A stretch of DNA of 64,000 bases from Pseudomonas viridiflava (GTDB lineage Bacteria > Pseudomonadota > Gammaproteobacteria > Pseudomonadales > Pseudomonadaceae), in assembly GCF_001642795.1 (NCBI RefSeq), contig NZ_LKEH01000015.1, forward strand, positions 1 through 64,000, in the 5' to 3' direction. Positions 18,740-31,326 of the stretch are shown here, in pieces; the stretch's first letter is position 1; each line of letters opens with the position of its first letter. The position numbers and the translations under genes were made by a program. Below the pieces are notes generated by a model, which was given only the letters and a program-made list of their open reading frames with translations, searched no databases and was not told where the DNA came from.

Positions 18740-19399
18740 ATGAATATGTTTCGCTGTCTGGGGCTTTGCGTGATCGTTTTACTGAGCGCGTGTGACGCTC
18801 GGGAAACGCCGGTGCCCAAACCAAAGACCGAAAGTGGCGCGCCTGCTGCGGCGCAGGCTCCAGTCGCTGCCGAGGCGCGTTCCACGGTCGATTCGCCACG
18901 CGAGTCTGTGGTCACCGATTCGGCATCCGAGAAGTCACCCGTGACGATGCACGAGTTGATGCCCAATATTCCGGTGAAGCCGGTGGTGGCTGGCAAGGAG
19001 TCTTCTCAGCCCGTGGCACCCCGTCCTATCCTCGAGGCAGCTGAAAAACCCCGGCCGACTGCGAAAGCGGCGGCGACAAAGTCGACAGCGGCCAAACGTG
19101 AGGTGGCTGCCAGGACTGGCAAAGAGGTCAAGGCCAAGAATGTGCGTCTCAATCCGCCGAAGCTGGACCTCAGCCTGCCTCCCGAGATGGTCAAGGCGCT
19201 CGATCCGCCTGCCAATGTCATCACGGCCAAACGAAAGCCGATATTGCCGCAGATGTTCGGTGGCAAGGACTCGCCTTCGGACTCGGGGGGCTTCGAGTTG
19301 AATGGCCGACTGCTGTCCAATGAAATGCAGCTGCAGATGCGTAATGACAACCGTCGCGACGTCGAAGGTGCAGCGCTGGACTTCAAATTTCACCAGTAA
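18740..19399 (+). CDS. Ala/Pro/Lys-rich lipoprotein of unknown function
   Basis: 219 aa from ATG 18740 (18746 also possible). Lipobox LLSAC with the cysteine at about residue 18, then a low-complexity linker rich in Ala, Pro, Lys and Val (residues about 20-150). The compact C-terminal region ends in FGGKDSPSDSGGFELNGRLLSNEMQLQMRNDNRRDVEGAALDFKFHQ-like sequence, given here in part only to mark the end. No family recognised with confidence. No strong ribosome binding site is visible, which leaves the start uncertain. Confidence 0.65.
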   Translation: MNMFRCLGLCVIVLLSACDARETPVPKPKTESGAPAAAQAPVAAEARSTVDSPRESVVTDSASEKSPVTMHELMPNIPVKPVVAGKESSQPVAPRPILEAAEKPRPTAKAAATKSTAAKREVAARTGKEVKAKNVRLNPPKLDLSLPPEMVKALDPPANVITAKRKPILPQMFGGKDSPSDSGGFELNGRLLSNEMQLQMRNDNRRDVEGAALDFKFHQ

Positions 19400-19490
19400 G
19401 GCATCATCATCGTCCGGAACGCCGTTTTCAAACGGGCGTACTGATGAGTACTATCCTGTTTCTTTCAATCATTCAGCAAGGGTTCGGTTC

Positions 19491-19748
19491 ATGGACTGCC
19501 GCTCTGGTTGCGGTGCCTGCTGCATTGCGCCTTCCATCACGTCTCCCATACCGGGCATGCCGAATGGCAAGCCGGCAGGGGAGCGCTGTCTGCATCTTTC
19601 CGTCGAGCTTCTTTGTGGGTTGTTCGGTAATCCCGAGCGGCCAGCGGTCTGCAGTCAGTTCAAGGCGGCGGAGGATGTGTGTGGCGTCGATCAGGCTGAT
19701 GCGATCCGTCTGATCGGCTGGTGGGAAAAAATGACCGCAGTTGCCTGA
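19491..19748 (+). CDS. YkgJ-family cysteine-cluster protein
   Basis: 85 aa. Begins MDCRSGCGACCIAPSITSP and has further cysteines in GERCLHLSVELLCGLFG and PAVCSQFKAAEDVCG. This CxxxCxxCC pattern is the YkgJ/UPF0153 family, proposed to bind zinc or an Fe-S centre. Role unknown. The ATG at 19491 is supported by the family N-terminus; it is followed 55 nt later by the START-domain gene. Confidence 0.85.
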   Translation: MDCRSGCGACCIAPSITSPIPGMPNGKPAGERCLHLSVELLCGLFGNPERPAVCSQFKAAEDVCGVDQADAIRLIGWWEKMTAVA

Positions 19749-19803
19749 GCAAGCTGTTCTGCATGATGGTTTCGTCGGCATCTCAACAATAAGGAATAAG
19801 ACA

Positions 19804-20409
19804 ATGGGTCCGCTGTATCGCATGGCTGTCGCTTGTGGCTTGACTGTAATGCTTGTGGGGGCTGTTCAGGCTGAAGACTGGCAGGTCGCCAAGGACGAAG
19901 ACGGTATCAAGGTTTCGCTCAGTGATGTGCCGGGCTCCAAGTACAAGGCTTATCGTGGTGTGGCGATCATCAATGCCAGCGTGAGCAAGTTGCGCGCGCT
20001 GCAGGAAGACGTGGCGGGCGCCTGTGCCTGGATCCATGAGTGCCAGTTACAGAAAGTCCTCAAGCATGAAGGCAACAAGGCCTGGACGTATACGCGCTTC
20101 AATACGCCCTGGCCTGTCACGCCGCGTGATTCGGTGCTGCTGATTACTACGCAGGAGGGTGCTGACGGCAGTCTGACTCGAAATATTCAGGAGCAGCCCG
20201 ACTACATTCCTGAAGAGAAGGGTTATGTACGTGTGGCGGAGGTCGAGGGTTTCTGGAAGCTGGTGCCCAAGGGTCCCAACCAGACCGAGGTAACCTATCA
20301 GGTGCATACCGAGCCTGGCGGAAGTGTACCGTCCATGCTGGCCAACAAGTTCGTGGTCGACGCGCCTTTCAACACTCTGAAGGCGTTGCGGGAAAGGGCT
20401 GCGCAATAA
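19804..20409 (+). CDS. secreted START-domain lipid-binding protein
   Basis: 201 aa. N-terminal signal peptide ending near VQAED (about residue 22), then a StAR-related lipid transfer fold (DWQVAKDEDGIKVSLSDVPGS, NTPWPVTPRDSVLL, EVEGFWKLVPKGPNQTEVTYQVHTEPGGSVPSML). Probably periplasmic lipid or hydrophobic ligand binding. The ribosome binding site AAGGA is well placed before the ATG at 19804. Convergent with gltA, sharing a terminator. Confidence 0.85.
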   Translation: MGPLYRMAVACGLTVMLVGAVQAEDWQVAKDEDGIKVSLSDVPGSKYKAYRGVAIINASVSKLRALQEDVAGACAWIHECQLQKVLKHEGNKAWTYTRFNTPWPVTPRDSVLLITTQEGADGSLTRNIQEQPDYIPEEKGYVRVAEVEGFWKLVPKGPNQTEVTYQVHTEPGGSVPSMLANKFVVDAPFNTLKALRERAAQ

Positions 20410-20434
20410 CGTCACGGTCTTGATGCGATAACTG

Positions 20435-20462
20435 AAAAGGGCTGCCATTGGCAGCCCTTTTT
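20435..20462. terminator. bidirectional terminator between START gene and gltA
   Basis: AAAAGGGCTGCC-ATT-GGCAGCCCTTTT, a perfect 12-bp stem with a 3-nt loop and flanking A/T tracts, in a convergent gap. Confidence 0.9.
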
Positions 20463-20478
20463 CGTTTTGCGGTACGGC

Positions 20479-21768
20479 TTACTTGCGGTCTTTGAGCTCG
20501 ACAATGTCGCGCTGCACGTTGCCGGTGTACAGCTGGCGTGGGCGGCCGATCTTGTAAGGGCTCGAGAGCATTTCCTTCCAGTGGGAGATCCAGCCGACGG
20601 TCCGCGCCAGGGCGAAGATCACGGTGAACATGCTGGTTGGAATGCCGATGGCTTTCAGGATGATGCCCGAGTAGAAGTCGACGTTCGGGTACAGCGAGCG
20701 CTCGATGAAGTACGGGTCGGTCAGGGCGATCTCTTCGAGACGCATGGCCAGTTCGAGCTGAGGATCGTTGGTGATGCCCAGTTCTTTCAGCACTTCGTCG
20801 CAGGTCTGCTTCATCACGGTGGCGCGTGGGTCGCGGTTCTTGTAGACACGGTGACCGAAGCCCATGAGCTTGAACGGATCGTTCTTGTCCTTGGCCTTGG
20901 CGATGAAGGTGTCGATGTTCGAGACATCGCCGATTTCATCGAGCATGGTCAGTACAGCCTCGTTGGCGCCGCCGTGAGCGGGGCCCCAGAGTGCTGCAAT
21001 GCCTGCGGCGATACAGGCGAACGGGTTGGCGCCCGAAGAGCCCGCCATGCGCACTGTGGACGTCGAGGCGTTCTGTTCGTGGTCGGCGTGGAGGATGAAG
21101 ATCTTGTCCATCGCCTTGGCCAGCACCGGGCTGATCGGTTTGATCTCGCACGGGGTGTTGAACATCATGTGCAGGAAGTTTTCGGCGTAGCTGAGGTCAT
21201 TGCGCGGATACATCATGGGCTGACCCATGGAGTACTTGTAGACCATGGCGGCCAGGGTCGGCATCTTGGCGACCAGGCGTACGGCGGAAATCTCGCGGTG
21301 CTGCGGATTATTGATGTCCAGCGAGTCGTGGTAGAACGCTGAAAGCGCGCCGACCACTCCGCACATGACGGCCATCGGGTGGGCGTCGCGACGGAAGCCG
21401 TTGAAAAAGGTCTTGAGCTGTTCGTGGACCATCGTGTGGTTCTTGACCACGGCGACGAACTGGGCTTTCTGCTCGGCGGTCGGCAATTCGCCGTTGAGCA
21501 GCAGGTAGCAGGTCTCCAGGTAGTCGGAGTGCTGGGCCAGTTGTTCGATAGGGTAGCCGCGGTGCAGCAGGATTCCGTTGTCACCATCGATGTAGGTGAT
21601 CTTCGACTCGCAAGAGGCGGTCGACATGAAGCCAGGGTCGAATGTGAAGCGGCCGGTGGCGGTGAGACCGCGTACGTCGATCACGTCCGGACCCACTGTA
21701 CCGGTCAGAATTGGCAGCTCGACGGGGGCAGCGCCCTCGATGATCAACTGCGCTTTTTTGTCAGCCAT
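20479..21768 (-). CDS. gltA: citrate synthase
   Basis: 429 aa, type II (hexameric, NADH-sensitive) citrate synthase condensing acetyl-CoA and oxaloacetate. Catalytic residues lie in [25 protein letters not shown] and [14 protein letters not shown]. Ribosome binding site AGGAGG is 4 nt before the ATG. Its own promoter is at 21827-21854. Divergent from the sdh-suc operon, the standard Pseudomonas TCA layout. Confidence 0.98.
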   Translation of the reverse strand: MADKKAQLIIEGAAPVELPILTGTVGPDVIDVRGLTATGRFTFDPGFMSTASCESKITYIDGDNGILLHRGYPIEQLAQHSDYLETCYLLLNGELPTAEQKAQFVAVVKNHTMVHEQLKTFFNGFRRDAHPMAVMCGVVGALSAFYHDSLDINNPQHREISAVRLVAKMPTLAAMVYKYSMGQPMMYPRNDLSYAENFLHMMFNTPCEIKPISPVLAKAMDKIFILHADHEQNASTSTVRMAGSSGANPFACIAAGIAALWGPAHGGANEAVLTMLDEIGDVSNIDTFIAKAKDKNDPFKLMGFGHRVYKNRDPRATVMKQTCDEVLKELGITNDPQLELAMRLEEIALTDPYFIERSLYPNVDFYSGIILKAIGIPTSMFTVIFALARTVGWISHWKEMLSSPYKIGRPRQLYTGNVQRDIVELKDRK

Positions 21769-21826
21769 GTGGCCTCCTATTTATGCTTCAAATCATCAGA
21801 CAGGCCCCCCACGCAGGGCCCGCATC

Positions 21827-21854
21827 ACTATAGTGAGATAAATTCTAAAGTCAA
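21827..21854 (-). promoter_or_regulatory. gltA promoter
   Basis: Minus strand: TTGACT (21849-21854), 16-nt spacer, TATAGT (21827-21832), about 60 nt before the gltA ATG. Confidence 0.7.
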
Positions 21855-21969
21855 TTTGGCTAAAGTCGCGTTCCAGAAGGCCTTCCTGCATATTTTTCAA
21901 GGCCCGTTTCCTGCCGTTTACGCCTTTTACGTGACGAGCGCAATCCGCTATTGGCGGTAAGTCTGTGCG

Positions 21970-21998
21970 TTGTCATTAGTAACCTAACTGTCTATACT
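21970..21998 (+). promoter_or_regulatory. sdhCDAB promoter
   Basis: TTGTCA (21970-21975), exactly 17-nt spacer, TATACT (21993-21998). Each box has 5 of 6 consensus bases. It gives a 5' leader of about 110 nt. Confidence 0.75.
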
Positions 21999-22118
21999 CG
22001 GCGTCCGACCGCCGGGGGCTTTTGGGCCTGTTCGAAGGGGGTCGTCACTTCCTGGGTGGTGGGTACCTGACCAGTGCACTTCCCAACAACTTGCCCTGAT
22101 TGTTAGGGGCTCTTCAGT

Positions 22119-22505
22119 GTGAAAAAAGCCGTGAATAGCCAACGACCTGTAAATCTAGACCTAAGGACCATCAAGCTCCCAGTCACTGCTTACACGTCCA
22201 TCCTTCACCGTATCTCCGGTGTCATCCTCTTTGTCGGTATTGCAATCATGCTGTACGCAATGGACAAGTCGCTGGCATCCGAAGAGGGCTTCGGTGAAGT
22301 AAAAGCGTGTCTGACCAGCCCGCTGGCCAAGCTTGTCATCTGGGGGCTGCTGTCTGCCCTGCTGTATCACCTGGTGGCCGGTATCCGTCACCTGATCATG
22401 GACACGGGAGTGGGCGAGACGCTGGAAGGCGGCAAGCTGGGCTCCAAAATCGTTATCGCGGTTTCCGTGGTACTGATTCTTCTGGCAGGAGTATGGATAT
22501 GGTAA
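22119..22505 (+). CDS. sdhC: succinate dehydrogenase cytochrome b556 subunit
   Basis: 128 aa, three transmembrane helices (about 31-50, 68-90, 107-127). Binds heme b and quinone with SdhD: SILHRISGVILFVG carries the quinone-site Ser/Arg, and LLYHLVAGIRHLIMD the heme histidine. Starts with GTG at 22119, AGGGG 9 nt upstream. Overlaps sdhD by a few bases. Confidence 0.94.
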   Translation: MKKAVNSQRPVNLDLRTIKLPVTAYTSILHRISGVILFVGIAIMLYAMDKSLASEEGFGEVKACLTSPLAKLVIWGLLSALLYHLVAGIRHLIMDTGVGETLEGGKLGSKIVIAVSVVLILLAGVWIW

Positions 22506-22867
22506 CCAACGTCACCAACCTTTCACGTTCGGGCCTCTATGACTGGATGGCGCAGCGTGTTTCTGCGGTCGTGCTCGCGGCTTATTTCATCTTCCTGATC
22601 GGATACATGGTCTTTCACCCGGGTCTGAGCTACGCCCAATGGCATGATCTGTTCGCGAACAACTGGATGCGCATCTTCAGTCTGCTGGCCCTCGTTGCCC
22701 TTGGCGCTCACGCCTGGGTCGGCATGTGGACCATCGCGACCGACTACCTGACGCCGATGGCGCTGGGCAAGTCCGCGACTGCAGTCCGTTTCCTGTTCCA
22801 GGCGGTATGCGGCGTTCTGATGTTCGCCTACTTCGTCTGGGGCGTGCAGATTCTTTGGGGTATCTGA
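22499..22867 (+). CDS. sdhD: succinate dehydrogenase membrane anchor subunit
   Basis: 122 aa, three transmembrane helices. Begins MVTNVTNLSRSGLYDWMAQR; GAHAWVGMWTIATDYL contains the second heme-ligand region. The start at 22499 overlaps the last codons of sdhC; the ATG two codons earlier (22493) is also possible. Anchors SdhAB to the inner membrane. Confidence 0.94.
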   Translation: MVTNVTNLSRSGLYDWMAQRVSAVVLAAYFIFLIGYMVFHPGLSYAQWHDLFANNWMRIFSLLALVALGAHAWVGMWTIATDYLTPMALGKSATAVRFLFQAVCGVLMFAYFVWGVQILWGI

Positions 22868-22870
22868 TCC

Positions 22871-24643
22871 ATGGCTAACACAAATACGCTTTCTTTCGAC
22901 GCCATCATCATTGGTGGTGGCGGTGCAGGCATGCGCGCTGCGCTGCAGCTCGCTCAGGGTGGTCACAAGACTGCCGTGGTCACCAAGGTCTTCCCGACCC
23001 GCTCGCACACTGTATCCGCACAGGGTGGCATCACCTGCGCAATCGCTTCAGCCGACCCGAACGATGACTGGCGCTGGCACATGTACGATACCGTCAAGGG
23101 TTCCGACTACATCGGTGACCAGGACGCTATCGAGTACATGTGTTCCGTAGGTCCGGAAGCGGTCTTCGAGCTCGAGCACATGGGCCTGCCGTTTTCCCGC
23201 ACCGAACAGGGCCGTATCTATCAACGTCCGTTCGGTGGCCAGTCCAAGGACTTCGGCAAGGGTGGTCAGGCTGCACGTACCTGCGCCGCCGCCGACCGTA
23301 CCGGTCACGCACTGTTGCACACCCTGTATCAGGCCAACCTGAAGGCCGGCACTGTATTCCTGAACGAATACTACGCAGTGGATCTGGTGAAGAACCAGGA
23401 CGGCGCGTTCGTCGGCATCATCGCCATCTGCATCGAGACCGGTGAAACGTCTTACATTCGTGCCAACGCGACTGTACTGGCAACCGGCGGTGCAGGCCGT
23501 ATCTACTCGTCGACCACCAACGCTCTGATCAACACTGGCGACGGTATCGGCATGGCGCTGCGCGCCGGTGTGCCGGTTCAGGACATCGAGATGTGGCAGT
23601 TCCACCCGACCGGCATTGCTGGCGCAGGTGTACTGGTTACCGAAGGTTGCCGTGGTGAAGGCGGCTACCTGATCAACAAGCATGGCGAGCGTTTCATGGA
23701 GCGTTATGCTCCGAACGCGAAAGACCTTGCCGGTCGTGACGTCGTTGCGCGTTCCATGGTCAAGGAAATCATTGCCGGTAACGGCTGTGGTCCTGACGGC
23801 GACCACGTGATGCTCAAGCTTGATCACCTGGGTGAGGAAGTGCTGCACAGCCGCCTGCCAGGCATCATGGAGCTGTCCAAGACCTTCGCACACGTTGACC
23901 CGGCTTCCGCGCCTATCCCTGTCGTACCGACCTGCCACTACATGATGGGCGGCGTTGCCACCAACATTCATGGTCAGGCGATCACTCAGGACGCCGCTGG
24001 AACGGATCAGATCATTCCGGGTCTGTTCGCTGTAGGTGAAGTGGCTTGTGTATCGGTTCACGGTGCCAACCGTCTGGGCGGCAACTCGTTGCTCGACCTG
24101 GTGGTGTTCGGTCGTGCTGCGGGTATCCACCTGGAGCAGGCCCTGCGTGAAGGCGTTGATTACGCCCGTGCGTCCCAGTCCGACATCGACGCGGCTCTGG
24201 CGCGTCTTGCCGGCCTGAACGAGCGCACCGAAGGCGAAGACGTTGCCTCGCTGCGTAAAGAGTTGCAAAGCTGCATGCAGAACTACTTCGGTGTATTCCG
24301 TACCGGCGAATACATGCAGAAGGGTATTGCCCAGTTGGCCGACCTGCGTGGTCGTATCGCCAACGTCAAGATCAACGACAAGAGCCAGGCGTTCAACACT
24401 GCCCGTATCGAAGCGCTTGAACTGCAAAACCTGCTGGAAGTCGCAGAAGCTACCGCGATTGCCGCAGAGCATCGTAAAGAGTCCCGCGGCGCTCACGCCC
24501 GTGAAGACTTTGAAGATCGCGATGACGAGAACTGGTTGTGCCACACCCTGTACTTCCCGGGTGACAAGCGCGTAACCAAGCGTGCCGTGAACTTCTCGCC
24601 GAAAACTGTTCCGACTTTTGAACCTAAGATTCGGACTTATTAA
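22871..24643 (+). CDS. sdhA: succinate dehydrogenase flavoprotein subunit
   Basis: 590 aa. Catalyses succinate to fumarate. FAD-binding [18 protein letters not shown] at residues 11-28; covalent FAD histidine in [10 protein letters not shown] is His46; active-site HPTGI and the [18 protein letters not shown] segment are present. Three bases separate it from sdhD. Length matches orthologues. Confidence 0.98.
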   Translation: MANTNTLSFDAIIIGGGGAGMRAALQLAQGGHKTAVVTKVFPTRSHTVSAQGGITCAIASADPNDDWRWHMYDTVKGSDYIGDQDAIEYMCSVGPEAVFELEHMGLPFSRTEQGRIYQRPFGGQSKDFGKGGQAARTCAAADRTGHALLHTLYQANLKAGTVFLNEYYAVDLVKNQDGAFVGIIAICIETGETSYIRANATVLATGGAGRIYSSTTNALINTGDGIGMALRAGVPVQDIEMWQFHPTGIAGAGVLVTEGCRGEGGYLINKHGERFMERYAPNAKDLAGRDVVARSMVKEIIAGNGCGPDGDHVMLKLDHLGEEVLHSRLPGIMELSKTFAHVDPASAPIPVVPTCHYMMGGVATNIHGQAITQDAAGTDQIIPGLFAVGEVACVSVHGANRLGGNSLLDLVVFGRAAGIHLEQALREGVDYARASQSDIDAALARLAGLNERTEGEDVASLRKELQSCMQNYFGVFRTGEYMQKGIAQLADLRGRIANVKINDKSQAFNTARIEALELQNLLEVAEATAIAAEHRKESRGAHAREDFEDRDDENWLCHTLYFPGDKRVTKRAVNFSPKTVPTFEPKIRTY

Positions 24644-24655
24644 GGGGTGACCGAT

Positions 24656-25360
24656 ATGTTGCAAGTCAGTGTTTATCGTTACAACCCTGAGCAGGACGCT
24701 GCGCCGTTCATGCAGGAGTTTCAGGTCGATACCGGTGGTAAGGACCTGATGGTGCTGGACGTGCTGGCCCTGGTCAAAGAACAGGATCAAGGTTTTTCGT
24801 ATCGTCGCTCGTGCCGTGAAGGCGTCTGCGGTTCCGACGGCATGAACATGAACGGCAAGAACGGCCTGGCCTGCATCACGCCAGTGTCTGCCGTGGTTGC
24901 CAAGGGCAAGCTGATCGTGCGTCCGCTGCCGGGTCTGCCGGTCATTCGTGACCTGGTCGTCGATATGAGCATCTTCTACAAGCAGTACGAGAAGGTGAAG
25001 CCATTCCTGCAGAACGACACGCCGGCTCCGGCCATCGAACGTCTGCAGACTCCGGAAGAGCGCGAAAAGCTCGATGGCCTGTACGAGTGCATTCTGTGCG
25101 CCTGCTGCTCGACATCCTGCCCGTCCTTCTGGTGGAACCCCGACAAGTTCCTGGGCCCGGCCGCACTGCTGCAAGCCTACCGTTTCCTGGCTGACAGCCG
25201 TGACACCCGGACCAGTGAGCGTCTGGCTTCACTGGACGATCCGTTCAGCGTGTTCCGCTGCCGCGGGATCATGAACTGCGTCAACGTTTGTCCGAAAGGC
25301 CTTAACCCAACCAAGGCTATCGGTCACGTACGCAACATGCTTCTGCAGAACGGCGTCTGA
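24656..25360 (+). CDS. sdhB: succinate dehydrogenase iron-sulfur subunit
   Basis: 234 aa. Three Fe-S clusters: 2Fe-2S in SCREGVCGSDGMNMNGKNGLAC, shown in part as CREGVCGSDG and NGLAC; 4Fe-4S in CILCACCSTSCPSFWW; 3Fe-4S in CRGIMNCVNVCPKGL. The ATG at 24656 follows AAGGGG by about 8 nt and gives the family N-terminus MLQVSVYRYNPEQD; the GTG at 24647 lies in the ribosome binding site. Confidence 0.96.
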   Translation: MLQVSVYRYNPEQDAAPFMQEFQVDTGGKDLMVLDVLALVKEQDQGFSYRRSCREGVCGSDGMNMNGKNGLACITPVSAVVAKGKLIVRPLPGLPVIRDLVVDMSIFYKQYEKVKPFLQNDTPAPAIERLQTPEEREKLDGLYECILCACCSTSCPSFWWNPDKFLGPAALLQAYRFLADSRDTRTSERLASLDDPFSVFRCRGIMNCVNVCPKGLNPTKAIGHVRNMLLQNGV

Positions 25361-25398
25361 TTCAACGTTTTACCTGTAACACCGTTGCACTGAAATGG

Positions 25399-25432
25399 CC
25401 GCGGCGCAGGCTTCAACCGGCGCCGTGGTTTT
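25399..25432 (+). terminator. sdhCDAB terminator
   Basis: CCGCGGCGC (25399-25407) pairs with GCGCCGTGG (25420-25428), 9 bp with one G-U pair, 12-nt loop, then TTTT. It may only partly separate sdh from sucA transcription. Confidence 0.6.
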
Positions 25433-25537
25433 AACCTGAGCAGTAGCTCGCAAGGCTGCGGCTCTTATTTTGAAGAAATGAGACCAGCAGGGGCATCCGG
25501 GCTGGTACCCGGACTATCTGCGTGATTCCCTGGTGAC

Positions 25538-25566
25538 TTGATACAGTCGCTGCACACGACTATTTC
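25538..25566 (+). promoter_or_regulatory. possible sucA promoter
   Basis: TTGATA (25538-25543), 17-nt spacer, TATTTC (25561-25566), about 55 nt before sucA and downstream of the sdh terminator. The -10 is weak, so this is tentative. Confidence 0.35.
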
Positions 25567-25620
25567 AGGATTGCTCTGGTGTCTTCGCCGGTGGTGTCCC
25601 CTTACCGAGGGTGACCAAGC

Positions 25621-28452
25621 ATGCAAGAAAGCGTGATGCAGCGCATGTGGAACAGTGCCCACCTATCCGGTGGTAACGCTGCCTATGTGGAAGAGCTCTA
25701 TGAGCTTTACCTGCACGACCCTAACGCTGTGCCAGAAGAATGGCGCACCTACTTTCAGAAGTTGCCAGCTGATGGCAGCTCTGCCACTGATGTATCGCAT
25801 TCGACCATTCGCGATCATTTCGTGTTGCTGGCCAAAAACCAGCGCCGCGCTCAACCGGTGTCCGCCGGCAGTGTGAGCAGCGAGCACGAGAAGAAGCAGG
25901 TTGAAGTACTGCGACTGATCCAGGCTTATCGTATGCGTGGCCATCAGGCTGCCCAGCTCGATCCGCTGGGTCTGTGGCAGCGTCCTGCACCCGCCGATCT
26001 GTCGATCAATCACTACGGCTTGACCAATGCCGATCTGGATACGACTTTCCGCGCCGGCGACTTGTTCATCGGCAAAGAGGAAGCGAGCCTACGCGAAATC
26101 CACGAAGCGTTGCAGCAGACATATTGTCGCACCATCGGCTCCGAGTTCACGCACATCGTGGATTCCGAGCAGCGCAACTGGTTCATGCAGCGTCTGGAAA
26201 GCGTACGCGGTCGTCCTGCCTTTTCGGCTGACATCCAGAGCCATCTGCTCGAGCGCGTAACCGCTGCTGAAGGCCTCGAAAAATACCTGGGCACCAAATA
26301 CCCGGGCACCAAGCGTTTCGGCCTGGAAGGCGGCGAAAGCCTGATTCCGATGCTCGACGAGCTGATCCAGCGTTCCGGCTCCTACGGTACCAAGGAAGTC
26401 GTGATCGGCATGGCCCACCGTGGCCGTCTGAACGTACTGGTCAACACCTTCGGCAAGAACCCGCGCGACCTGTTCGACGAGTTCGAAGGCAAGAAGAAAG
26501 TGGAGCTGGGTTCCGGTGACGTCAAGTATCACCAGGGCTTCTCTTCCAACGTCATGACCGCAGGCGGTGAAGTTCACCTCGCCATGGCATTCAACCCGTC
26601 CCACCTTGAGATCGTGTCTCCGGTGGTCGAGGGGTCGGTGCGCGCGCGTCAGGATCGTCGCAACGATCCGAACGGTGACAAGGTTCTGCCGATTTCCCTT
26701 CACGGCGACGCTGCCTTCGCAGGCCAGGGCGTTGTGATGGAAACCTTCCAGATGTCGCAGACCCGCGGCTTCAAGACGGGCGGCACGATCCATATCGTCA
26801 TCAACAACCAGGTAGGCTTCACCATCAGCAACCCGTTGGACTCGCGTTCCACCGAGTACGCTACCGACGTTGCGAAGATGATTCAGGCACCGATTCTCCA
26901 TGTGAATGGCGATGATCCTGAAGCCGTAATGTTCGTGACCCAGCTGGCGATCGACTACCGCATGCAGTTCAAGCGTGACATCGTCATCGACTTGGTCTGC
27001 TACCGTCGTCGCGGTCACAACGAAGCTGACGAGCCGAGCGGCACCCAGCCTCTGATGTACCAGCAGATCACCAAGCAGCGCACCACCCGCGAGTTGTATG
27101 CCGAGCGTCTGATCAAGACCGGCGTTCTCGACGAGGCCCGTGTTCAGGCCAAGGTCGACGACTATCGCAGCGCGCTAGACAATGGTCTGCACGTGGTGAA
27201 AAGCCTGGTCAAGGAGCCGAACAAGGAGTTGTTCGTCGACTGGCGTCCGTATCTGGGCCACGCCTGGACTGCGCGTCACGACACGCGTTTCGATCTCAAG
27301 ACCCTGCAGGAACTGTCTGCCAAACTGATGGAGCTGCCGGAAGGCTTCGTCGTGCAGCGTCAGGTCCAGAAGATCTACGAGGATCGCCAGAAGATGCAGG
27401 CCGGTGGCTTGCCGATCAACTGGGGCTATGCCGAAACCATGGCGTACGCCACGCTGGCGTTCGAAGGCCACCCGATCCGCATGACGGGTCAGGACATCGG
27501 TCGCGGTACGTTCTCGCACCGTCACGCCGTGTTGCACAACCAGAAGGATGCAGGCACCTACATTCCGCTGCAGAACCTGTACGCCGGTCAGCCTCGCTTT
27601 GACCTGTATGACTCGTTCCTGTCGGAAGAAGCGGTGCTGGCATTCGAGTACGGCTATTCGACCACCCAGCCCAACGCGCTGGTCATCTGGGAAGCCCAGT
27701 TCGGCGACTTCGCCAACGGTGCCCAGGTGGTTGTCGACCAGTTCATCACCAGCGGCGAGCACAAGTGGGGCCGTCTGTGCGGTCTGACCATGCTGTTGCC
27801 TCACGGTTATGAAGGGCAGGGCCCGGAGCACTCCTCCGCACGCCTTGAGCGCTACCTGCAATTGTGCGCCGAGCACAACATTCAGGTATGTGTGCCGACC
27901 ACGCCGGCCCAGATCTACCACTTGCTGCGCCGTCAGGTGATCCGCCCGCTGCGCAAGCCACTGATTGTGCTGACGCCCAAGTCGCTGTTGCGTCACAAGC
28001 TTGCGGTTTCGACGCTCGAAGAACTGGCCGAAGGCTCGTTCCAGACCGTGATCCCGGAAATCGATACCCTCGACCCGGCCAAGGTCACACGTCTGGTGCT
28101 GTGCAGCGGCAAGGTCTACTACGACCTGCTGGAAAAACGCCGTGCCGAAGGTCGTGAAGATATCGCCATCGTTCGTATCGAGCAGCTGTATCCGTTCCCG
28201 GAAGATGACCTGATGGAAACGATCGCGCCTTATACCAACCTGCAGCATGCAGTCTGGTGTCAGGAAGAGCCGATGAACCAGGGTGCCTGGTACAGCAGTC
28301 AGCATCATCTGCGTCGCAGTGTGGGCAACCACAAGCGCGAACTCGTTCTCGAGTATGCAGGTCGTGATGCTTCTGCCGCTCCAGCCTGTGGCTACGCTTC
28401 GATGCACGCCGAGCAGCAGGAAAAACTCCTGCAAGATGCCTTCACTGTTTAA
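25621..28452 (+). CDS. sucA: 2-oxoglutarate dehydrogenase E1 component
   Basis: 943 aa, full length. Thiamine-diphosphate decarboxylase of the 2-oxoglutarate dehydrogenase complex. N-terminal E2-binding region ([26 protein letters not shown]); [15 protein letters not shown]/Mg motif around [19 protein letters not shown] and [13 protein letters not shown]-terminal transketolase domain with [17 protein letters not shown] ribosome binding site. First gene of the suc block. Confidence 0.98.
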   Translation: MQESVMQRMWNSAHLSGGNAAYVEELYELYLHDPNAVPEEWRTYFQKLPADGSSATDVSHSTIRDHFVLLAKNQRRAQPVSAGSVSSEHEKKQVEVLRLIQAYRMRGHQAAQLDPLGLWQRPAPADLSINHYGLTNADLDTTFRAGDLFIGKEEASLREIHEALQQTYCRTIGSEFTHIVDSEQRNWFMQRLESVRGRPAFSADIQSHLLERVTAAEGLEKYLGTKYPGTKRFGLEGGESLIPMLDELIQRSGSYGTKEVVIGMAHRGRLNVLVNTFGKNPRDLFDEFEGKKKVELGSGDVKYHQGFSSNVMTAGGEVHLAMAFNPSHLEIVSPVVEGSVRARQDRRNDPNGDKVLPISLHGDAAFAGQGVVMETFQMSQTRGFKTGGTIHIVINNQVGFTISNPLDSRSTEYATDVAKMIQAPILHVNGDDPEAVMFVTQLAIDYRMQFKRDIVIDLVCYRRRGHNEADEPSGTQPLMYQQITKQRTTRELYAERLIKTGVLDEARVQAKVDDYRSALDNGLHVVKSLVKEPNKELFVDWRPYLGHAWTARHDTRFDLKTLQELSAKLMELPEGFVVQRQVQKIYEDRQKMQAGGLPINWGYAETMAYATLAFEGHPIRMTGQDIGRGTFSHRHAVLHNQKDAGTYIPLQNLYAGQPRFDLYDSFLSEEAVLAFEYGYSTTQPNALVIWEAQFGDFANGAQVVVDQFITSGEHKWGRLCGLTMLLPHGYEGQGPEHSSARLERYLQLCAEHNIQVCVPTTPAQIYHLLRRQVIRPLRKPLIVLTPKSLLRHKLAVSTLEELAEGSFQTVIPEIDTLDPAKVTRLVLCSGKVYYDLLEKRRAEGREDIAIVRIEQLYPFPEDDLMETIAPYTNLQHAVWCQEEPMNQGAWYSSQHHLRRSVGNHKRELVLEYAGRDASAAPACGYASMHAEQQEKLLQDAFTV

Positions 28453-28493
28453 CGCCTTCGAGCATTAGAAACCGAATTAAGGAATTACAGATA

Positions 28494-29711
28494 ATGGCTA
28501 TCGAGATCAAAGCCCCCTCTTTCCCGGAATCCGTTGCCGACGGCACCATTTCCAAGTGGCACAAGCAACCGGGCGAAGCGGTAAAACGTGACGAGCTGCT
28601 GGTCGACATCGAGACTGACAAGGTTGTCCTCGAAGTTCTGGCCGAAGCCGACGGCGTGCTGGCATCGATCGTTAAAGGCGAGGGCGACACTGTCCTGTCC
28701 AATGAACTGATTGCAACCCTGGATGCCGGTGCAACTGCATCGGCTGCTCCAGCTGCTGCCGCTGCTCCTGCGGCATCGGCGCCTGCTGCATCTGCCGCTG
28801 ACGATGAAGATCCGATTGCTGCACCGGCCGCACGCCAGTTGGCTGCAGAAAACGGTATCAACCTGGCCAGCGTCAAGGGCACCGGTAAAGACGGCCGTAT
28901 CACCAAGGAAGACCTGGTCGCTGCGATTGAAGCGAAGAAATCCGCTCCAGCCGCCGCGCCTGCTGCCAAGCCTGCTGCCGCCGCCGCTCCTGTCGTTGCC
29001 GCTGGCGACCGCACCGAGAAGCGCGTGCCGATGACCCGTGTGCGTGCAACCGTGGCCAAGCGTCTGGTTGAAGCCCAGTCGAACATGGCCATGCTGACCA
29101 CGTTCAACGAAGTGGACATGACTGAAGTCATGGCGCTGCGTTCGAAGTACAAGGACCTGTTCGAGAAGTCGCACAACGGCGTACGTCTGGGCTTCATGTC
29201 GTTCTTCGTCAAGGCGGCTACCGAAGCATTGAAGCGCTTCCCGGCTGTGAACGCGTCGATCGACGGTTCCGACATCGTTTACCACGGCTACGCTGACGTG
29301 GGTGTTGCGGTTTCCAGCGACCGTGGTCTGGTTGTACCGGTTCTGCGTAACGCCGAGCACATGAGCCTGGCTGAAATCGAAGGCGGCATCGCTACCTTCG
29401 GCAAGAAGGCGCGTGACGGCAAGCTGTCCATCGACGAGATGACCGGCGGCACGTTCACCATCACCAACGGTGGTACTTTCGGTTCGATGATGTCGACGCC
29501 GATCGTCAACCCGCCACAGGCAGCCATCCTGGGTATGCACAACATTCTGCAGCGCCCCATGGCAGTCAACGGTCAGGTCGTGATCCGTCCAATGATGTAT
29601 CTGGCACTGTCGTACGATCACCGTTTGATCGACGGTAAAGAAGCTGTAACCTTCCTCGTTACCATCAAGAACCTGCTGGAAGATCCAGCGCGTCTGCTGC
29701 TGGATATCTGA
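28494..29711 (+). CDS. sucB: dihydrolipoamide succinyltransferase (E2)
   Basis: 405 aa. N-terminal lipoyl domain with lipoylated lysine in [12 protein letters not shown] (about residue 43); an Ala/Pro linker (about 80-105); the E3/E1-binding domain [19 protein letters not shown]; a second Ala/Pro linker; and the catalytic core ending in [15 protein letters not shown] with His376 and Asp380. Transfers succinyl groups to CoA. Confidence 0.98.
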   Translation: MAIEIKAPSFPESVADGTISKWHKQPGEAVKRDELLVDIETDKVVLEVLAEADGVLASIVKGEGDTVLSNELIATLDAGATASAAPAAAAAPAASAPAASAADDEDPIAAPAARQLAAENGINLASVKGTGKDGRITKEDLVAAIEAKKSAPAAAPAAKPAAAAAPVVAAGDRTEKRVPMTRVRATVAKRLVEAQSNMAMLTTFNEVDMTEVMALRSKYKDLFEKSHNGVRLGFMSFFVKAATEALKRFPAVNASIDGSDIVYHGYADVGVAVSSDRGLVVPVLRNAEHMSLAEIEGGIATFGKKARDGKLSIDEMTGGTFTITNGGTFGSMMSTPIVNPPQAAILGMHNILQRPMAVNGQVVIRPMMYLALSYDHRLIDGKEAVTFLVTIKNLLEDPARLLLDI

Positions 29712-29829
29712 TGAAGCGGCCACAGGTTGCACGTGTCGGGCTTGAGCGATCAGGTCGATGTGCAGCCTGAGGCTGGTGTGTTGCATCTTATGAATTGGTC
29801 GCAAGCCAGCGACGCCGCAAGGCAGAGCG

Positions 29830-31313
<1,484 letters not shown>

Positions 31314-31326
31314 GACAACAAGAAAC

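Larger units (their letters stand above)
21769..22118. other. 350-nt divergent control region gltA / sdhC
   Basis: Contains opposed sigma70-type promoters for gltA (21827-21854, minus) and sdhC (21970-21998, plus), about 115 nt apart, and a roughly 110-nt sdh leader. No other open frame or regulator box was recognised. Confidence 0.6.

Noticed and set aside
23048..25174. Long open frame antisense to sdhA-sdhB (708 codons)
   Set aside because: It lies opposite conserved genes, has no domain and no ribosome binding site, and is a by-product of GC-rich codon use.
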